Shown here one piece after another: positions 1 through 10,255 of a stretch of 37,292 nucleotides of DNA (positions are counted from its first letter, which is position 1; each line of letters opens with the position of its first letter). A program made the translations under genes and the position numbers. The notes below the pieces were generated by a model. That model ran no database searches. It was not told the origin of the DNA and saw only the letters and a list, made by a program, of their open reading frames with translations. Origin of the DNA: Fragilaria crotonensis (lineage: Eukaryota > Bacillariophyta > Fragilariophyceae > Fragilariales > Fragilariaceae); assembly GCA_022925895.1 (NCBI GenBank), contig JAKSYS010000620.1:1-37292 (forward strand). The letters are read 5' to 3'.

Positions 1-386
1 CGCACAAATACGGTCCGTACTCTGGCATTGTACCGGTACAGGTACCAGTAGTACGTTGCACTGAGCATACTCTACGATATTGCGTCTTGCGTCTGCAAAC
101 ACGTTCAACTATATTGTACCTGGTACTGGTACTCTAGCTAGTACTTGGTATGACAGGTGCTAGTTGTATAGTACTAGTCGTACGTAGTGACAAATGCTAT
201 CTACTGCTGATAGCATATATTGGTATCGCTTGATATAGTTCCTGTCGAGCGTCCCCCAAGAATGCGCTCTGCCACTCTAAGGAACGTTATGTTGCGCAGA
301 ATTAGATTAGCAACAACCGATGGCGCCTGATGTTTACATCCACGAGGACTATGCCAAAGGGCAGCAGAGTGTTCTAATTTTCGCCC
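1..386. other. intergenic, rich in GTAC palindromes
   Basis: No gene is supported here. The first 240 bases are dense in short palindromic words built on GTAC (for example ggtacagg, ggtaccag, tagtac), a texture that recurs in most intergenic stretches of this window and is much rarer inside coding exons. The minus-strand SCC2-like gene ends at about 387, so this stretch should hold its 3' UTR and terminator, but no canonical polyadenylation signal could be fixed with confidence. Confidence 0.5.
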
Positions 387-3300
387 CTAACGGCTCTGCT
401 TCCTGGATGGGATATCCTTCTCATCATCGTCGTCCTCCATTTCTGCGATTCTGGAGCCAGCTGTTTGCTCCATGCGCAACAATCTACGAAACTCAGCATA
501 CAGCAGGATGACAGAACCTGTCGACATCCCTCTCCCTTGATCGGCTTTGTCACCGATCTCGCGTCGGAAGAATCCTGAATCCTGCTATCAAAGCGAGGCA
601 TGGACGAAATCGAAGACGCAATCTTATCAAAGTTTCTTTCCGCTCCGTCTGGAGAGTAGACAAGGCAGCGTGTCTCGCTCAAGTTGTAGACCTGCGAAGG
701 TAAGCCTTCAGGCGTAGCAATAAAATGAACGAAGCTGCAGTCTCGCAAAGCATTTCAAAGCGGAGTATGTCAAAGCTGCGTTTGTTCAACAATGACGCCT
801 GCTTTGTGCGCGATGGGCGCTTCGCTTTCGCTGCGATCTCGAGGTCGTCCTGCTTGTTGTTGTCGTCGTTGACATCGACGGGGAAATCCCTGATCCTGAA
901 GGAATGCAATGATATTGTCCAGGTGCTGTGAGCCATGCAAAGCTGCCAAAGATTGTACATGGTAAATAATGAACAGGGGGTCGGTGGCTGCATTGTAGGG
1001 CAGATATGCTAACATTTCGGCTGTAAAGGCAAGGAGAGGTAGCCCAACATTGCCTTTTTTCTTCTTCTTGGAATATTCATCGGTTTCACCAGTGTCAAAT
1101 AGACCCAAAAGATTCGTGAATAGACCTTGCTTTTGCTTCTTGGTGTTGCGAATGCACTCCTTGAACACCCCACTGAAGATACATTCATAGGCAGTCGCCC
1201 CGCCTTCGGTTTTTACAATCGCGGCTGTCGTTTCCTTGTCGGGATAAACACTTCTCTGAAAAGCAAATGCATTTTTTACTCCAGCGCAGATTCGCTGACG
1301 GAGCATATCTGGCCGCTTCTCACCCTCACTGATTAGAAGCTGCAAAGCCAACGCTCGAATCTCTGGAGCGGCAACGTCGCCTTGAAGGCCAAACAAGAAG
1401 GGGAATGGTCTGAAATGGATTAAGAAGGCCTTGGCGGAGAAGGTGGGACAATAAGTCAACGCACGCGTACCGAATACGCTTGTTCTTGTCCTTTGTCAAG
1501 TCATGGAGTCGCTGAGAATGGCAAGTGAGCACACCACCAACCAAAGTGGCGTCACTATCCTGATCACCTGATATCTTGTTGGAAACTGTAATGCTCTGGT
1601 TGGATTCCATTTTTGCCTTAGCTTCTCCGGACTCTATGCGATGTTCCTCTGCAAGCAAGATTTCACGCCAGCAACGCAAGGCATTCAACTGGAGTTCAGG
1701 TTCAGAGTCAGGAGCCATAATGGCTTCAATCGTTCCTGCCTGTTGCATGGCAAGAAGGACCCGGGGCCTTGAAATGAAGATTCCTCCTAGCGCATTCATG
1801 GAGGAGCACTTGGTCTCAACGTCGGATGTGGCGAGATAGGTCACAAAGATCTTGTAGCAGGCCTCGACCATGGTTTGCCAAGTTACGTCCTCAGGCATGG
1901 TCAATGTTTTCTCCGGTGTTTCATCCATCCAAGACGTATCGTCATTTTCAACGGCGTGGCTCTTGCAGAGACACCCGAGAATGGACAGAGCTCTCTGACG
2001 TTGCACTTGGTCTTCTTGTCAGCCTTCGAAAAGTCTTCAATCAAGTTCATATTCTTGTGCAAGTAGCCATAAAATGTAGTGGCGAGGTGCATTGCCTTCT
2101 CACGAAATGGATTATCGACCGCGAGTTTTGGATGACTTCCCAGTTCATAGAGTGCGCACAGCCGAGGCGAGAGCACTACTCCCTAAACGATACGTCACGC
2201 GCACTAAGTCGTCACTAAGAGAATCCCCAGCTGGTGCATCTCTCCTTGACATGACGCGACAACCTCTGTAGACTATGTCACAAACTTCAGTGACAACGTT
2301 GCATTCTTGACAAGTTGAAATCCCGCTGTCAGCCTTGTAGGGCAAAAGCGTGTCCACATGTCGGCGAACCTCTTGTGGGGGCCACTTGAGCGATGGCACC
2401 TATGGTTCTAATGGTGGCGACGAGTTTCTGGCCAAAACGTTCCACATCATTCCCACGATTCTCTTCCAGCGTAAGCAGGCGGTCTACCAAAGCATCGACC
2501 AGACGGGCACAATGTGACGAACTGCTCCGTTTTCGCTTCTTGCGATCGGACGACTTTCGATCCCTATCTGCATCGCTGAAACCGCTGAGTAGATCCTTCA
2601 GAAGTGTCGTCAGCATGTCCTTGGATTCCGCAGCGAGAACCACATCGACCATCTGCTCCGCCGCGAGGCGACAACGAATCTCCATATTGGATTCGACATT
2701 GCGGTGACTAGGCTTGTCAGGTGATGCGATTGGCGTGACGATGCTCCTCCCGCCAACATGAGTTGACTGGGATTGAATGGCAGGCTCCTCCTTGCTCTCC
2801 ACAAGCAAGGCCATTCTCTTGACCGGCGATGGCACCTCAGAGTTTTCCAGCCAAAGCTCGATGAACAATTCATGTATCAAATCTCGAACCGAGTCATCCT
2901 CTTTCGGATCGGCAGCTCGCTGTAGCATCAGAGCACAGGCAGCGGCTCGTCCAGTGTAGTTGGGATTGGTCATCAAAATGTCACGAAAGATCTTGACAGT
3001 TCGTTTCTTCACACTGACACCTTCGTCAAGCAGTCGAGCCAGAAACGAGGAGTGGAAGGCATTCGCTAATTCAGGCCTGCAAACAACGAAGGACCCTACA
3101 AGCCCGACCACTGCCTCACGGACAGACTTGGCTTCGTCAGCGAATCGAGCAGATACCGCATTTTTTAGCGCAGGGTGGAGCATCAACTTCGAGTCGGCAT
3201 CCACAACCTGGGACAGGGCCTTGACTGCCAGCTTACGAATCGATACAAACGCTTCGTCTGCCATGAACTGAATCAACAATCCAATCTGCCGAGGAAATGA

Positions 3301-5710
3301 GGCAACAAGATCAGACTTGGTGGCGGCTAGGGTTATCATGAGTCGATGGTATCCATCCTTGTTCAGTAAAGATGTTGTCCCCATGTTCTTGGACGCAAGG
3401 ATGTTGGCATGAGGCCGGTCCCACAGGTCGAGGAATTGTTGAGCCAAGACACCGGGATTGATTCCAGAGTCTTCTCCATTTTCTGCGCAGAGATCCTTGA
3501 CCCACATAGCAAGCAAGAATTCCCTTGCAAACTTGAATCCCGGCGACGAGTCCGGGTTGTCAGAAAGGTGAGTCAAGACCAATTGTCGAAAGACGTGGGT
3601 CTCGATGATTGGCGGGACAGCGTCGGGGACTTTGGCACGAATGGCACGACGCGAAACGAATGCTCTGGTCTCTTCCAGCGCCATGGACTTGAGCTTGCAG
3701 TCATCGCACTGCCACTGCTTTCGTCGACCAGCGGCGAGGAGTGTGTCTCGATTCTCCCCCACGCATTCGCCATGGAAAAATCCGCGACACGTGTCGCAGC
3801 ACACCATGAGTGAATCTACAAACGTGTACCGCCCACAAAAGCAAGAGTTCACATTATGACCCTCAGACTTGGACTTCTGATTTTCTTGTATCTGGCGAGC
3901 AATCGAAAGAGGCCTCTCGCGCTGAGAGGCCAAGATTCCAGCCACTGATGCACTGATCTTACCTAGGATATCAAAAGCTGTGGCGAGATAGGTGGATTCT
4001 AGGGTGGAAGCAGGGTTACGAGATGTCGACGACGTCTTGGCTGAAGAACTAGCTTTGAAGATATCATTGGCGAGACCGCGAGACAGCGTCAAGAGAAGCA
4101 TTTCAGCCGCCGGGTGCTCGGGAAGTAGTTGCATGACGAGACAATCATCAACGAGATTGGAGAGAATGGGCCGAAACTCCGATGCTCCACCGTCTTCGCC
4201 CTTGCGAGAACATCGCTGCAGGATTTGGGCGACCAGCTGGTCGCAAAACCCTTGACATTCAACTAGTCCAGAGTTGAGCTTCGCTGCAGCCAGTCTCGTA
4301 TTGCTACCCTGAACCGTCAAGGTGCTGCCTTCGACATCGTCTCCTTGCTCGGTGCAAGAGGGAGTGACACAGCTTTGTATCAGAGAGACAATCAAGACCG
4401 ACATCGCTTGGATACAGGGTTGCGGGTCACTCTCACCTCCAGAAGAGCGTTTGAAACGAGGTGAAAACGGTGGCGGTGACGGCACAGGAAACGTTCGCTG
4501 CGATTTCTTAGAAGAGGGTAGTTGCAACAGTACTGGAAACAGATCTTCCGTGAGAATCGTCCGATGCTTTGGATGGCGTCGGGATATGGCTGTCACAAGT
4601 CCGATTGATGTGATATGGAGCAAATGACATTGATCATTGCCTTGGTACGGATCAATGCCAAAGACGGACATGGCGGCTGACGATAGTGTCAACAGTGGTT
4701 GATCATCCATCTGCACGGCGTAAATTAGCTTCTCCATTGCTTCAAAGAGTTGAATAAGCAGGGGATCGAGGTAATAAGCTTGTATACTTCTTTGAGTTCC
4801 TTTAGAATTCCTTGATTAACCGCAGCACCACTGGATCGCCGTCGCTTCTTGGGCGTCGGTGTTGTTGTCTCGTTTGAGGTCGAATGCTTCGAGTGTTCCA
4901 GCATTGGGAGATGACCAGTGTTGGTCAGCATCGGAGTGACATTCTTGGTGAGGTGATATCGCAGCAGCAAGATACATGACTCGATACAATCTTCACTGAC
5001 AAGACGACGATCCATATCCGGCGTGGACATGATGGCCAGGAGGATGTTAGCGGATTCTAAACCATTTCGAAGGATCAAATATCTCAAGACCCCCGGACCG
5101 ACCGAAGCCGTCGCTTGAAAATTCGATGCTCCCTTGAGCCACTTCAGAGTACACGCAATTCATCGAACAAAGAAGCGAATGGAACATTAGTATGCGACTC
5201 GAAAACTTGCCACCAACAGCTTTGTGTCCGGGATGGAAGATGTACCTACCTCTTCCACCATGGCAGATTTCGATTTTACGTTTCTTTTCACTCCTCCGTC
5301 ATCACTTTTCGACATTAATCTATGAACCTCCCGAATAAGATCAACGCTAGACGCAGAACTGACATGAACTTCCAACATCGTCGATACTTGGAGTAAGAGT
5401 TCTTGATCCAATTGGTTGAAACCGCTGGAATTGTTGCCAGCGATTTCCGCGCAAAGCATGGACAGTTTCGAGATATCGGTCGACGTCAAGGGACCCCAAG
5501 CGTATCATTGACAGGCTGTCGTCGCGTTGGTTGTCCGTGCGTCGTTTCAAATTTCGGCCGACCTCCTGCCGCCGCTTCCAATTGTGCAGCGCGCTCATCC
5601 TGACGGGCTTCGACCGCGGTCACAACGCTCTCCAACACGTCAGTCCACCTTTCGACCTTCACTCTTGAGGAACTACGGGAAATAGTAGTCTCCTCTGTAG
5701 ATGTCTGCAT
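387..5710 (-). CDS. SCC2: SCC2/NIPBL-type cohesin loader with PHD finger (frame-disrupted)
   Basis: Nuclear adherin that with SCC4 loads cohesin onto chromatin. The longest open block (2329-4737) carries a PHD finger (about 3698-3840, eight Cys/His ligands starting CFCG, ending CDDC), a placement known from plant SCC2, followed by HEAT repeats (FMADEAFVSIRKLAVKALSQ) typical of the NIPBL/SCC2 core. The block GLESANILLAIM near 5050 and the helical C-terminus (FILLLRLKAYLRR near 700; LLYAEFRRLLRM near 480) also match the family. I read the start as ATG 5710 and the end as TAG 387-389 after an acidic tail. Introns: 5142-5249 (GTAGGT...AG, 108 nt) and probably 4732-4787 (56 nt). The frame changes without a plausible intron near 2377-2381, 2165-2195, 1400-1403, 880-883, 691-692 and 574-575, and near 5488. 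Compared with human NIPBL about 50-60 residues also seem missing near 2170. Identity is firm; integrity is not. Confidence 0.85.
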
Positions 5711-6007
5711 ATTGACAGTAAATAGCTTCGATGAAGATGTTATGACTGAGGTGACGAAATGAGAGTGAGGTGCAAGATCTGTTCCCACAATTTTCAAGCA
5801 TTGGAGGCGCAGGTTCAAAAGTGGAAGCTGCCTTCATATTCAAAACCCCTGTACATGTACTGGAGTACGATGACTCCTACTGTACCTCCCACTAGCACCG
5901 GTAGAAGTGGTGAATAGAGAGCGTAACGGTATAATACGCTCTCTATGTAGAGTACAATGCACCAGTACAGTACAGATTGTAACTACAGCAAACCATACAC
6001 ATGACAC
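5711..6007. other. 5' flank of SCC2-like gene, intergenic
   Basis: Upstream region of the minus-strand SCC2-like gene. An open frame continues without ATG to 5818, so this may include 5' UTR. From 5840 the sequence becomes rich in GTAC and TGTACC words. No other gene is supported before the LTR element. Confidence 0.4.
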
Positions 6008-6034
6008 TCTAGACACATGACACATGACTATATT
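6008..6034 (+). repeat. 27-bp direct repeat flanking LTR element (left copy)
   Basis: The 27 bases starting tctagacacatgacacatg lie directly 5' of the left LTR and recur exactly at 8662-8688, three bases after the right LTR. The pair brackets the retroelement like a target-site duplication but is far longer than the usual 5 bp of Copia integrases. Confidence 0.85.
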
Positions 6035-6398
6035 TGTCAAGATGTACTGTGCTACAAGTACTGCTCAAGATGCGTCGAGTAATACTGTGTCATCCGGACA
6101 CTACTCGAACAACGACAGTACACCAGTATCTAGTATCTGTTCCGGTGATCACGGCAGTGTTGATGGTTGGACTGTAATCCAGGCCAAGGCTAAAGCAAAG
6201 AAGACTAAAGAAGCTGAACGTCTATTATTGGTGTGAATGGGATTCACAAGGTGGTGAATGGGAATGCAATTGCAGCTGATGGGATTGGAGTCTAGAAATA
6301 GAGACTAACAGTAAAGCTCACAATACAGATAAAGGAAATTCAATACGGTTGTAATATCGTACTGGCTAGTGTTATACTGTATCAAGGATTATTTAACA
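6035..6398 (+). repeat. left LTR (364 bp)
   Basis: Nearly identical to 8276-8658 apart from a few substitutions and a 19-base difference where the right copy reads ccacacagaaggaagactga-like sequence near 8456-8480. It starts TG and ends CA. Sequence divergence between the two LTRs is small, pointing to a fairly young insertion. Confidence 0.9.
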
Positions 6399-6440
6399 CG
6401 TTTATAAACGGTCAGTTTATATTTTGAAGTCTCAAGCAAC

Positions 6441-8275
6441 ATGGTCGACGAACAGTCTGAGTCCGGGTATGGTACTACTGTTCGTGCGTTTGCGTTTGAT
6501 GGCGACGGCTGGCACCGCCCTGGAAGGAAGCTTGCGCTTGCCGGGTCGGAGGTCTACTTGCACTAACTAAAGCAGCTACCGGGAGGGTACTTACTGTGGA
6601 AGAGTATGAGTACGGCGAGGTTGAGGTGCCTGGTATGGATGTCACTGGTGGCGCGGCTACCGCTGCAACGACGTCCAACGACAGCTGCGGAGAACCGCAA
6701 GTACCTCGCGAAGGCTACAGCTTGGACATATTTGGCTGCAAGTTGCACCGGTACAGCCTACGCCTAATTGAGAGGTGCAAAGGTGATCCGTTTAAGGCTT
6801 GGGCCATACTTCAGGAGAAGTACTGTGCCACTGACGCGGAAGAGAATTACCCTGAACTGGATAGAGCGTTCAGCGATTGCAAGCTTGATGGCACGAAGAA
6901 GGATCCGGAACTCTGGTTCAATGACTTGGACCACTTGAACATGAGGCTCTGCGAGAATCAGCTTGAAGTATGAGAAGGACGATCTGCAAATGAAAAGTCA
7001 CATGATGACGGCTATGTCGAAGGACTATGAAAGCGTCATCGTCAAGTTCACGGGTGACCAGCAACACGCCTCTGCGGTTGCGCAAGGGAAGTGGTACTCC
7101 AATTCAAGACCCTTGTCAAGGATGGTAGTGGAAGGGTTCGAATCTGTTCTAAGTGCCAGTAACCCATTTAAGGAACATGCAGGAATTGCGGCAAGATTGG
7201 CCATAAGGCACATGAGTGCAGGTCGGCCAAGGTCGAATCTACGGATGGCGCAACGGCAGAAGCCAGTACTGACGACGACGTCGATAAGTCAAATGTGACA
7301 TGCTATAATTGTCAAGGGAAGGGCATTATGCGAACGAGTGTGCGAGCGCAAAGAACTTCAAGTCTGACCCTACAGCTGATATGGCAATGTTTGTCGGAGC
7401 GTCATGCGTGGATACTATGCCCGTCTACAAGGGCTATGACTATTGTGCGGATGTGGGAGACAGCTTCTTCGACAACATGTCCGATTCAGTGGCTTTGGCG
7501 AGGTTGATGACACTTTGTTTGGTCATTTGATCCTGGCCGGTGGTACTTGTACTAAGAACGATACTAAAACTGCACGCATTGAGGACACTGCGGCGGAGAC
7601 TGAACCAGTTGCCATTGAGGTTGAGTTGGTTGAAGAACAGGAATCCAAATGTGACTTGGACGTTCTTGCAACTGACATGAACACCCCTATCATGGCTACC
7701 AATGAAACTACGGACAAAAATGATAAAGTCATTGTCATGCCAAGCGCTTGTGTCGGATCAGCAGTTACGCTAGGACTTGCGGAGGAATGGCTACTTGATG
7801 ATGGCGGCGCTACTGGTGGCGTCGCATACGACAACAAACATACGACAGATTTGACGGATTCGAATCGTGACGTCACTATCGGAAATGGTGGCGAAGTTCC
7901 AGAAACCATGTTGAAGGACCTACCGGATGACAAGTTGACATTGGAAATGCCTGGACTTGTTGAGATCGCGGAGGATGTCCCTGCTACTATGGCTGTTACT
8001 GGTGTTGCACCGTTGGTCGCACCGATGGAGTCATTTTCTAAAATTCTGAAGTCACTTGGGCTTATTCAATGCAAGACCGATCCATGCCTCTTCTACCTAT
8101 TTGACAGGTACGGAAATTTACAGGCAATCGTGGTTGCGTGCTGCGATGACTGCATTGCTGTTTTTACTGGACACGAGAAATGGTGGGTCACGAAGCTCAA
8201 GACTGGAATATCGGGAGGAATGACCATGCCGGAAGGAATTTCGGACATTTTGTATGATCCCCAGAACACGGAGGA
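6441..8275 (+). pseudogene. Copia Gag-protease remnant joined to reverse-transcriptase tail
   Basis: A Gag start is likely at ATG 6441. The Gag-like core runs 6596-6960 (AWAILQEKYCATDAEENY, then LWFNDLDHLNMRL, as in UBN2-type Gag), then changes frame near 6960 and continues as KYEKDDLQMKSHMMTAMSK. Two CCHC knuckles follow: CRNCGKIGHKAHEC at about 7178-7220 and a second, frame-disturbed one at about 7300-7345. From 7443 one frame stays open to 8555; it contains a protease-like motif (WLLDDGGATGG, compare the usual WLLDSGAT) at about 7790, then abruptly a reverse-transcriptase-like segment (KTDPCLFYLFDRYGNLQAIV, then CCDDC in place of YVDD) at about 8070-8150. Integrase and most of the polymerase are absent between these two points. 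The frame then runs on into the right LTR. Confidence 0.8.
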
Positions 8276-8658
8276 TGTCAAGATGTACTGTGCTACAAGT
8301 GCTGCTCAAGATGTGTCGAGTAATACTGTGTCATCCGGACACTACTCGAACAACGACAGTACACCAGTATCTAGTATCTGTTCCGGTGATCACGGCAGTG
8401 TTGATGGTTGGACTGTAATCCAGGTCAAGGCTAAAGCAAAGAAGACTAAAGAAGCTCCACACAGAAGGAAGACTGAAGAGTCTATTATTGGTGTGAATGG
8501 GATTCACAAGGTGGTGAATGGGAATGCAATTGCAGCTGATGGGATTGGAGTCTAGAAATAGAGACTAACAGTAAAGCTCACAATACAGATAAAGGAAATT
8601 CAATACGGTTGTAATATCGTACTGGCTAGTGTTATACTGTATCAAGGATTATTTAACA
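8276..8658 (+). repeat. right LTR (383 bp)
   Basis: Second copy of the LTR at 6035-6398, same TG...CA ends. The internal open frame reads into this LTR and stops at 8555. Confidence 0.9.
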
Positions 8659-8661
8659 ACA

Positions 8662-8688
8662 TCTAGACACATGACACATGACTATATT
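8662..8688 (+). repeat. 27-bp direct repeat flanking LTR element (right copy)
   Basis: Exact copy of 6008-6034, separated from the right LTR by aca. See the left copy. Confidence 0.85.
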
Positions 8689-8838
8689 GAGAAAACAAGA
8701 GGTTCGCCGGAGGACTGCAGTACACCGCAATGAGATGACGGTTCTCGTATCCACGACGACAGCGTCGAAGGAACTTGCGATGGTTCCATACGTTTAAAGT
8801 TTGAAGCTTACAGCCTACAGCCTCCCACTACCATCATC

Positions 8839-9783
8839 ATGACGGAACCTCCAAGCAAACTATCGTGGTCCACCCAATTCGGATTGCACTTTGCAGCGGC
8901 GTTGATAGGGACAACTCGATTATACCAAAACGATGCCAACTCGTCGTCGTCGTCAACGTGGACATGGCCGCAGTATTGGCGTACACCTCTTCCTAAGAAT
9001 GGAGCTATGCAATTTGTGGATATTCGCATTGAAGCAGACAATGATGCAAAGTCTCATAATGACAACTGTTACGGACTCGTCATTTTTATTGGTGTTCTCC
9101 AATGCACAACTGCAACAACGACGACGACGACAACTGCAGCAACACCGAGACAACAAAATTCTTATTCACGGGGCCGTTTGCGAGAAGATGCGCTTGAACG
9201 TCATTGGAATGGTTTGGGCGTTGATTTGGAAACGACGGCGCCGTGGGTTTTGGCCAAGAGTATGGCCAAGGCTTGGCATCGATTGGGTGCAAATGTCGAT
9301 TTCAACTTTCCAGTAGAAGTTGTTGTTGGTGCATCGGCATTGAACGAGTCACCCAATCTCAACGATAAAATGATGCGATTCCAACTCTTGTACGAGGATG
9401 TCGATGCGTCAACCGCACTTTTGGAAGTGGCTTTAGAGAGTCAATGCGAATTGGACGAGGCGACATGCAATATGATTCTTTGCAATATGGATCCTCAAGC
9501 AGTGCGCTCGAACGAACGCGAGGATCTAAATTACAATGTCAATCAATTCGAAGAAGAGTTTTTGCGACACTGTCACGAGCGTGCGAAACCATTGACTGCA
9601 ACGACAACTTGTGTACCCCAAATCAGTGAGGCGAGTGTTGTCACCGATCCGCTCAACTCAACCATGAGCCTTCCAGCAGTTGGCCAGCCTTCTGTAGGGC
9701 AACCTAAGCGAGGTGGAGTCCGATCATTGGGAGGAAATCGGAGAAAAAAGGCCAGGACACTCGCATATGCCAAGGATGATTAG
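8839..9783 (+). CDS. hypothetical protein, 314 aa
   Basis: A single uninterrupted open frame of 314 codons from ATG 8839 to TAG, in a region with coding-like composition. I do not recognise the family. Residues 37-42 are a short Ser run and residues 90-101 a Thr-rich run (encoded by ACG/ACA repeats), separating an N-terminal part with mixed strands from an acidic, helix-prone central part (about 110-250; segments such as FEEEFLRHCHERAK). The C-terminus is basic (RSLGGNRRKKARTLAYAKDD), which could be a nuclear localisation signal. No transmembrane segment or signal peptide is evident. It lies about 150 bp after the Copia element and is followed by about 470 bp without a gene. Confidence 0.6.
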   Translation: MTEPPSKLSWSTQFGLHFAAALIGTTRLYQNDANSSSSSTWTWPQYWRTPLPKNGAMQFVDIRIEADNDAKSHNDNCYGLVIFIGVLQCTTATTTTTTTAATPRQQNSYSRGRLREDALERHWNGLGVDLETTAPWVLAKSMAKAWHRLGANVDFNFPVEVVVGASALNESPNLNDKMMRFQLLYEDVDASTALLEVALESQCELDEATCNMILCNMDPQAVRSNEREDLNYNVNQFEEEFLRHCHERAKPLTATTTCVPQISEASVVTDPLNSTMSLPAVGQPSVGQPKRGGVRSLGGNRRKKARTLAYAKDD

Positions 9784-10255
9784 AGCCCCAGAGGCATGTT
9801 GGACGTTGGACGCGTGCATTGTTATCATTGGTATACAAACAAATTTAGAGTTGACAAATTAAATCAAGAAGGCTAATTAGGTGAACTATTCCCTTGAAGT
9901 CCTTCGACGGTTGACGTGGGATCAGATGGATTGTTGTTTCAACTTTGATCCACCCTCATGATAAAATGCAATGGAGTATTTGCACCGACATCGAAGCTTA
10001 GCATATTACTCCGAGTACATCACTAGCAAGCCAGTCGTTGCTGTTGTTGAATGGATCCACTTTGTCCCCTGCGAAGGTCCTCCGTTGATGGTGTATCTTG
10101 CATACTAACATAACGGTACAGTAGTTTTCCCATAATACAGTAGTGGACAGCGTACAGTGCTGAAACTAAGGCTATAAGCCAAACCCGCGAGCCTGCGAGT
10201 TACTCCACCACAAAGATACTTCTTCGTTACACCATAAAGCCCAAATTTGTTCGCC
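9784..10255. other. intergenic
   Basis: No gene is supported. The stretch probably holds the 3' UTR of the 314-aa gene and the promoter and 5' UTR of the pantothenate kinase homologue. Short GTAC/ACAGTA words appear at 10120-10160. Confidence 0.4.

Larger units (their letters stand above)
6035..8658 (+). mobile_element. internally deleted Copia-type LTR retrotransposon
   Basis: About 2.6 kb bounded by two LTRs that begin TGTCAAGATG and end TTTAACA (TG...CA). The interior keeps a Gag region, CCHC zinc knuckles, a protease-like stretch and the tail of a reverse transcriptase, but lacks integrase, most of the reverse transcriptase and RNase H. Full diatom Copia elements are usually more than 4 kb, so this is a deletion derivative that could move only with proteins supplied in trans. 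The interior carries several frame changes. A tRNA-complementary primer-binding site is not obvious after the left LTR. Confidence 0.85.

Noticed and set aside
5347-5598. Separate 83-codon minus-strand gene
   Set aside because: It is an alternative frame across the first exon of the SCC2-like gene with no conserved content.
6024-6236. Small gene inside the left LTR
   Set aside because: The same frame recurs in the right LTR, so it is part of the repeat, not a gene of its own.
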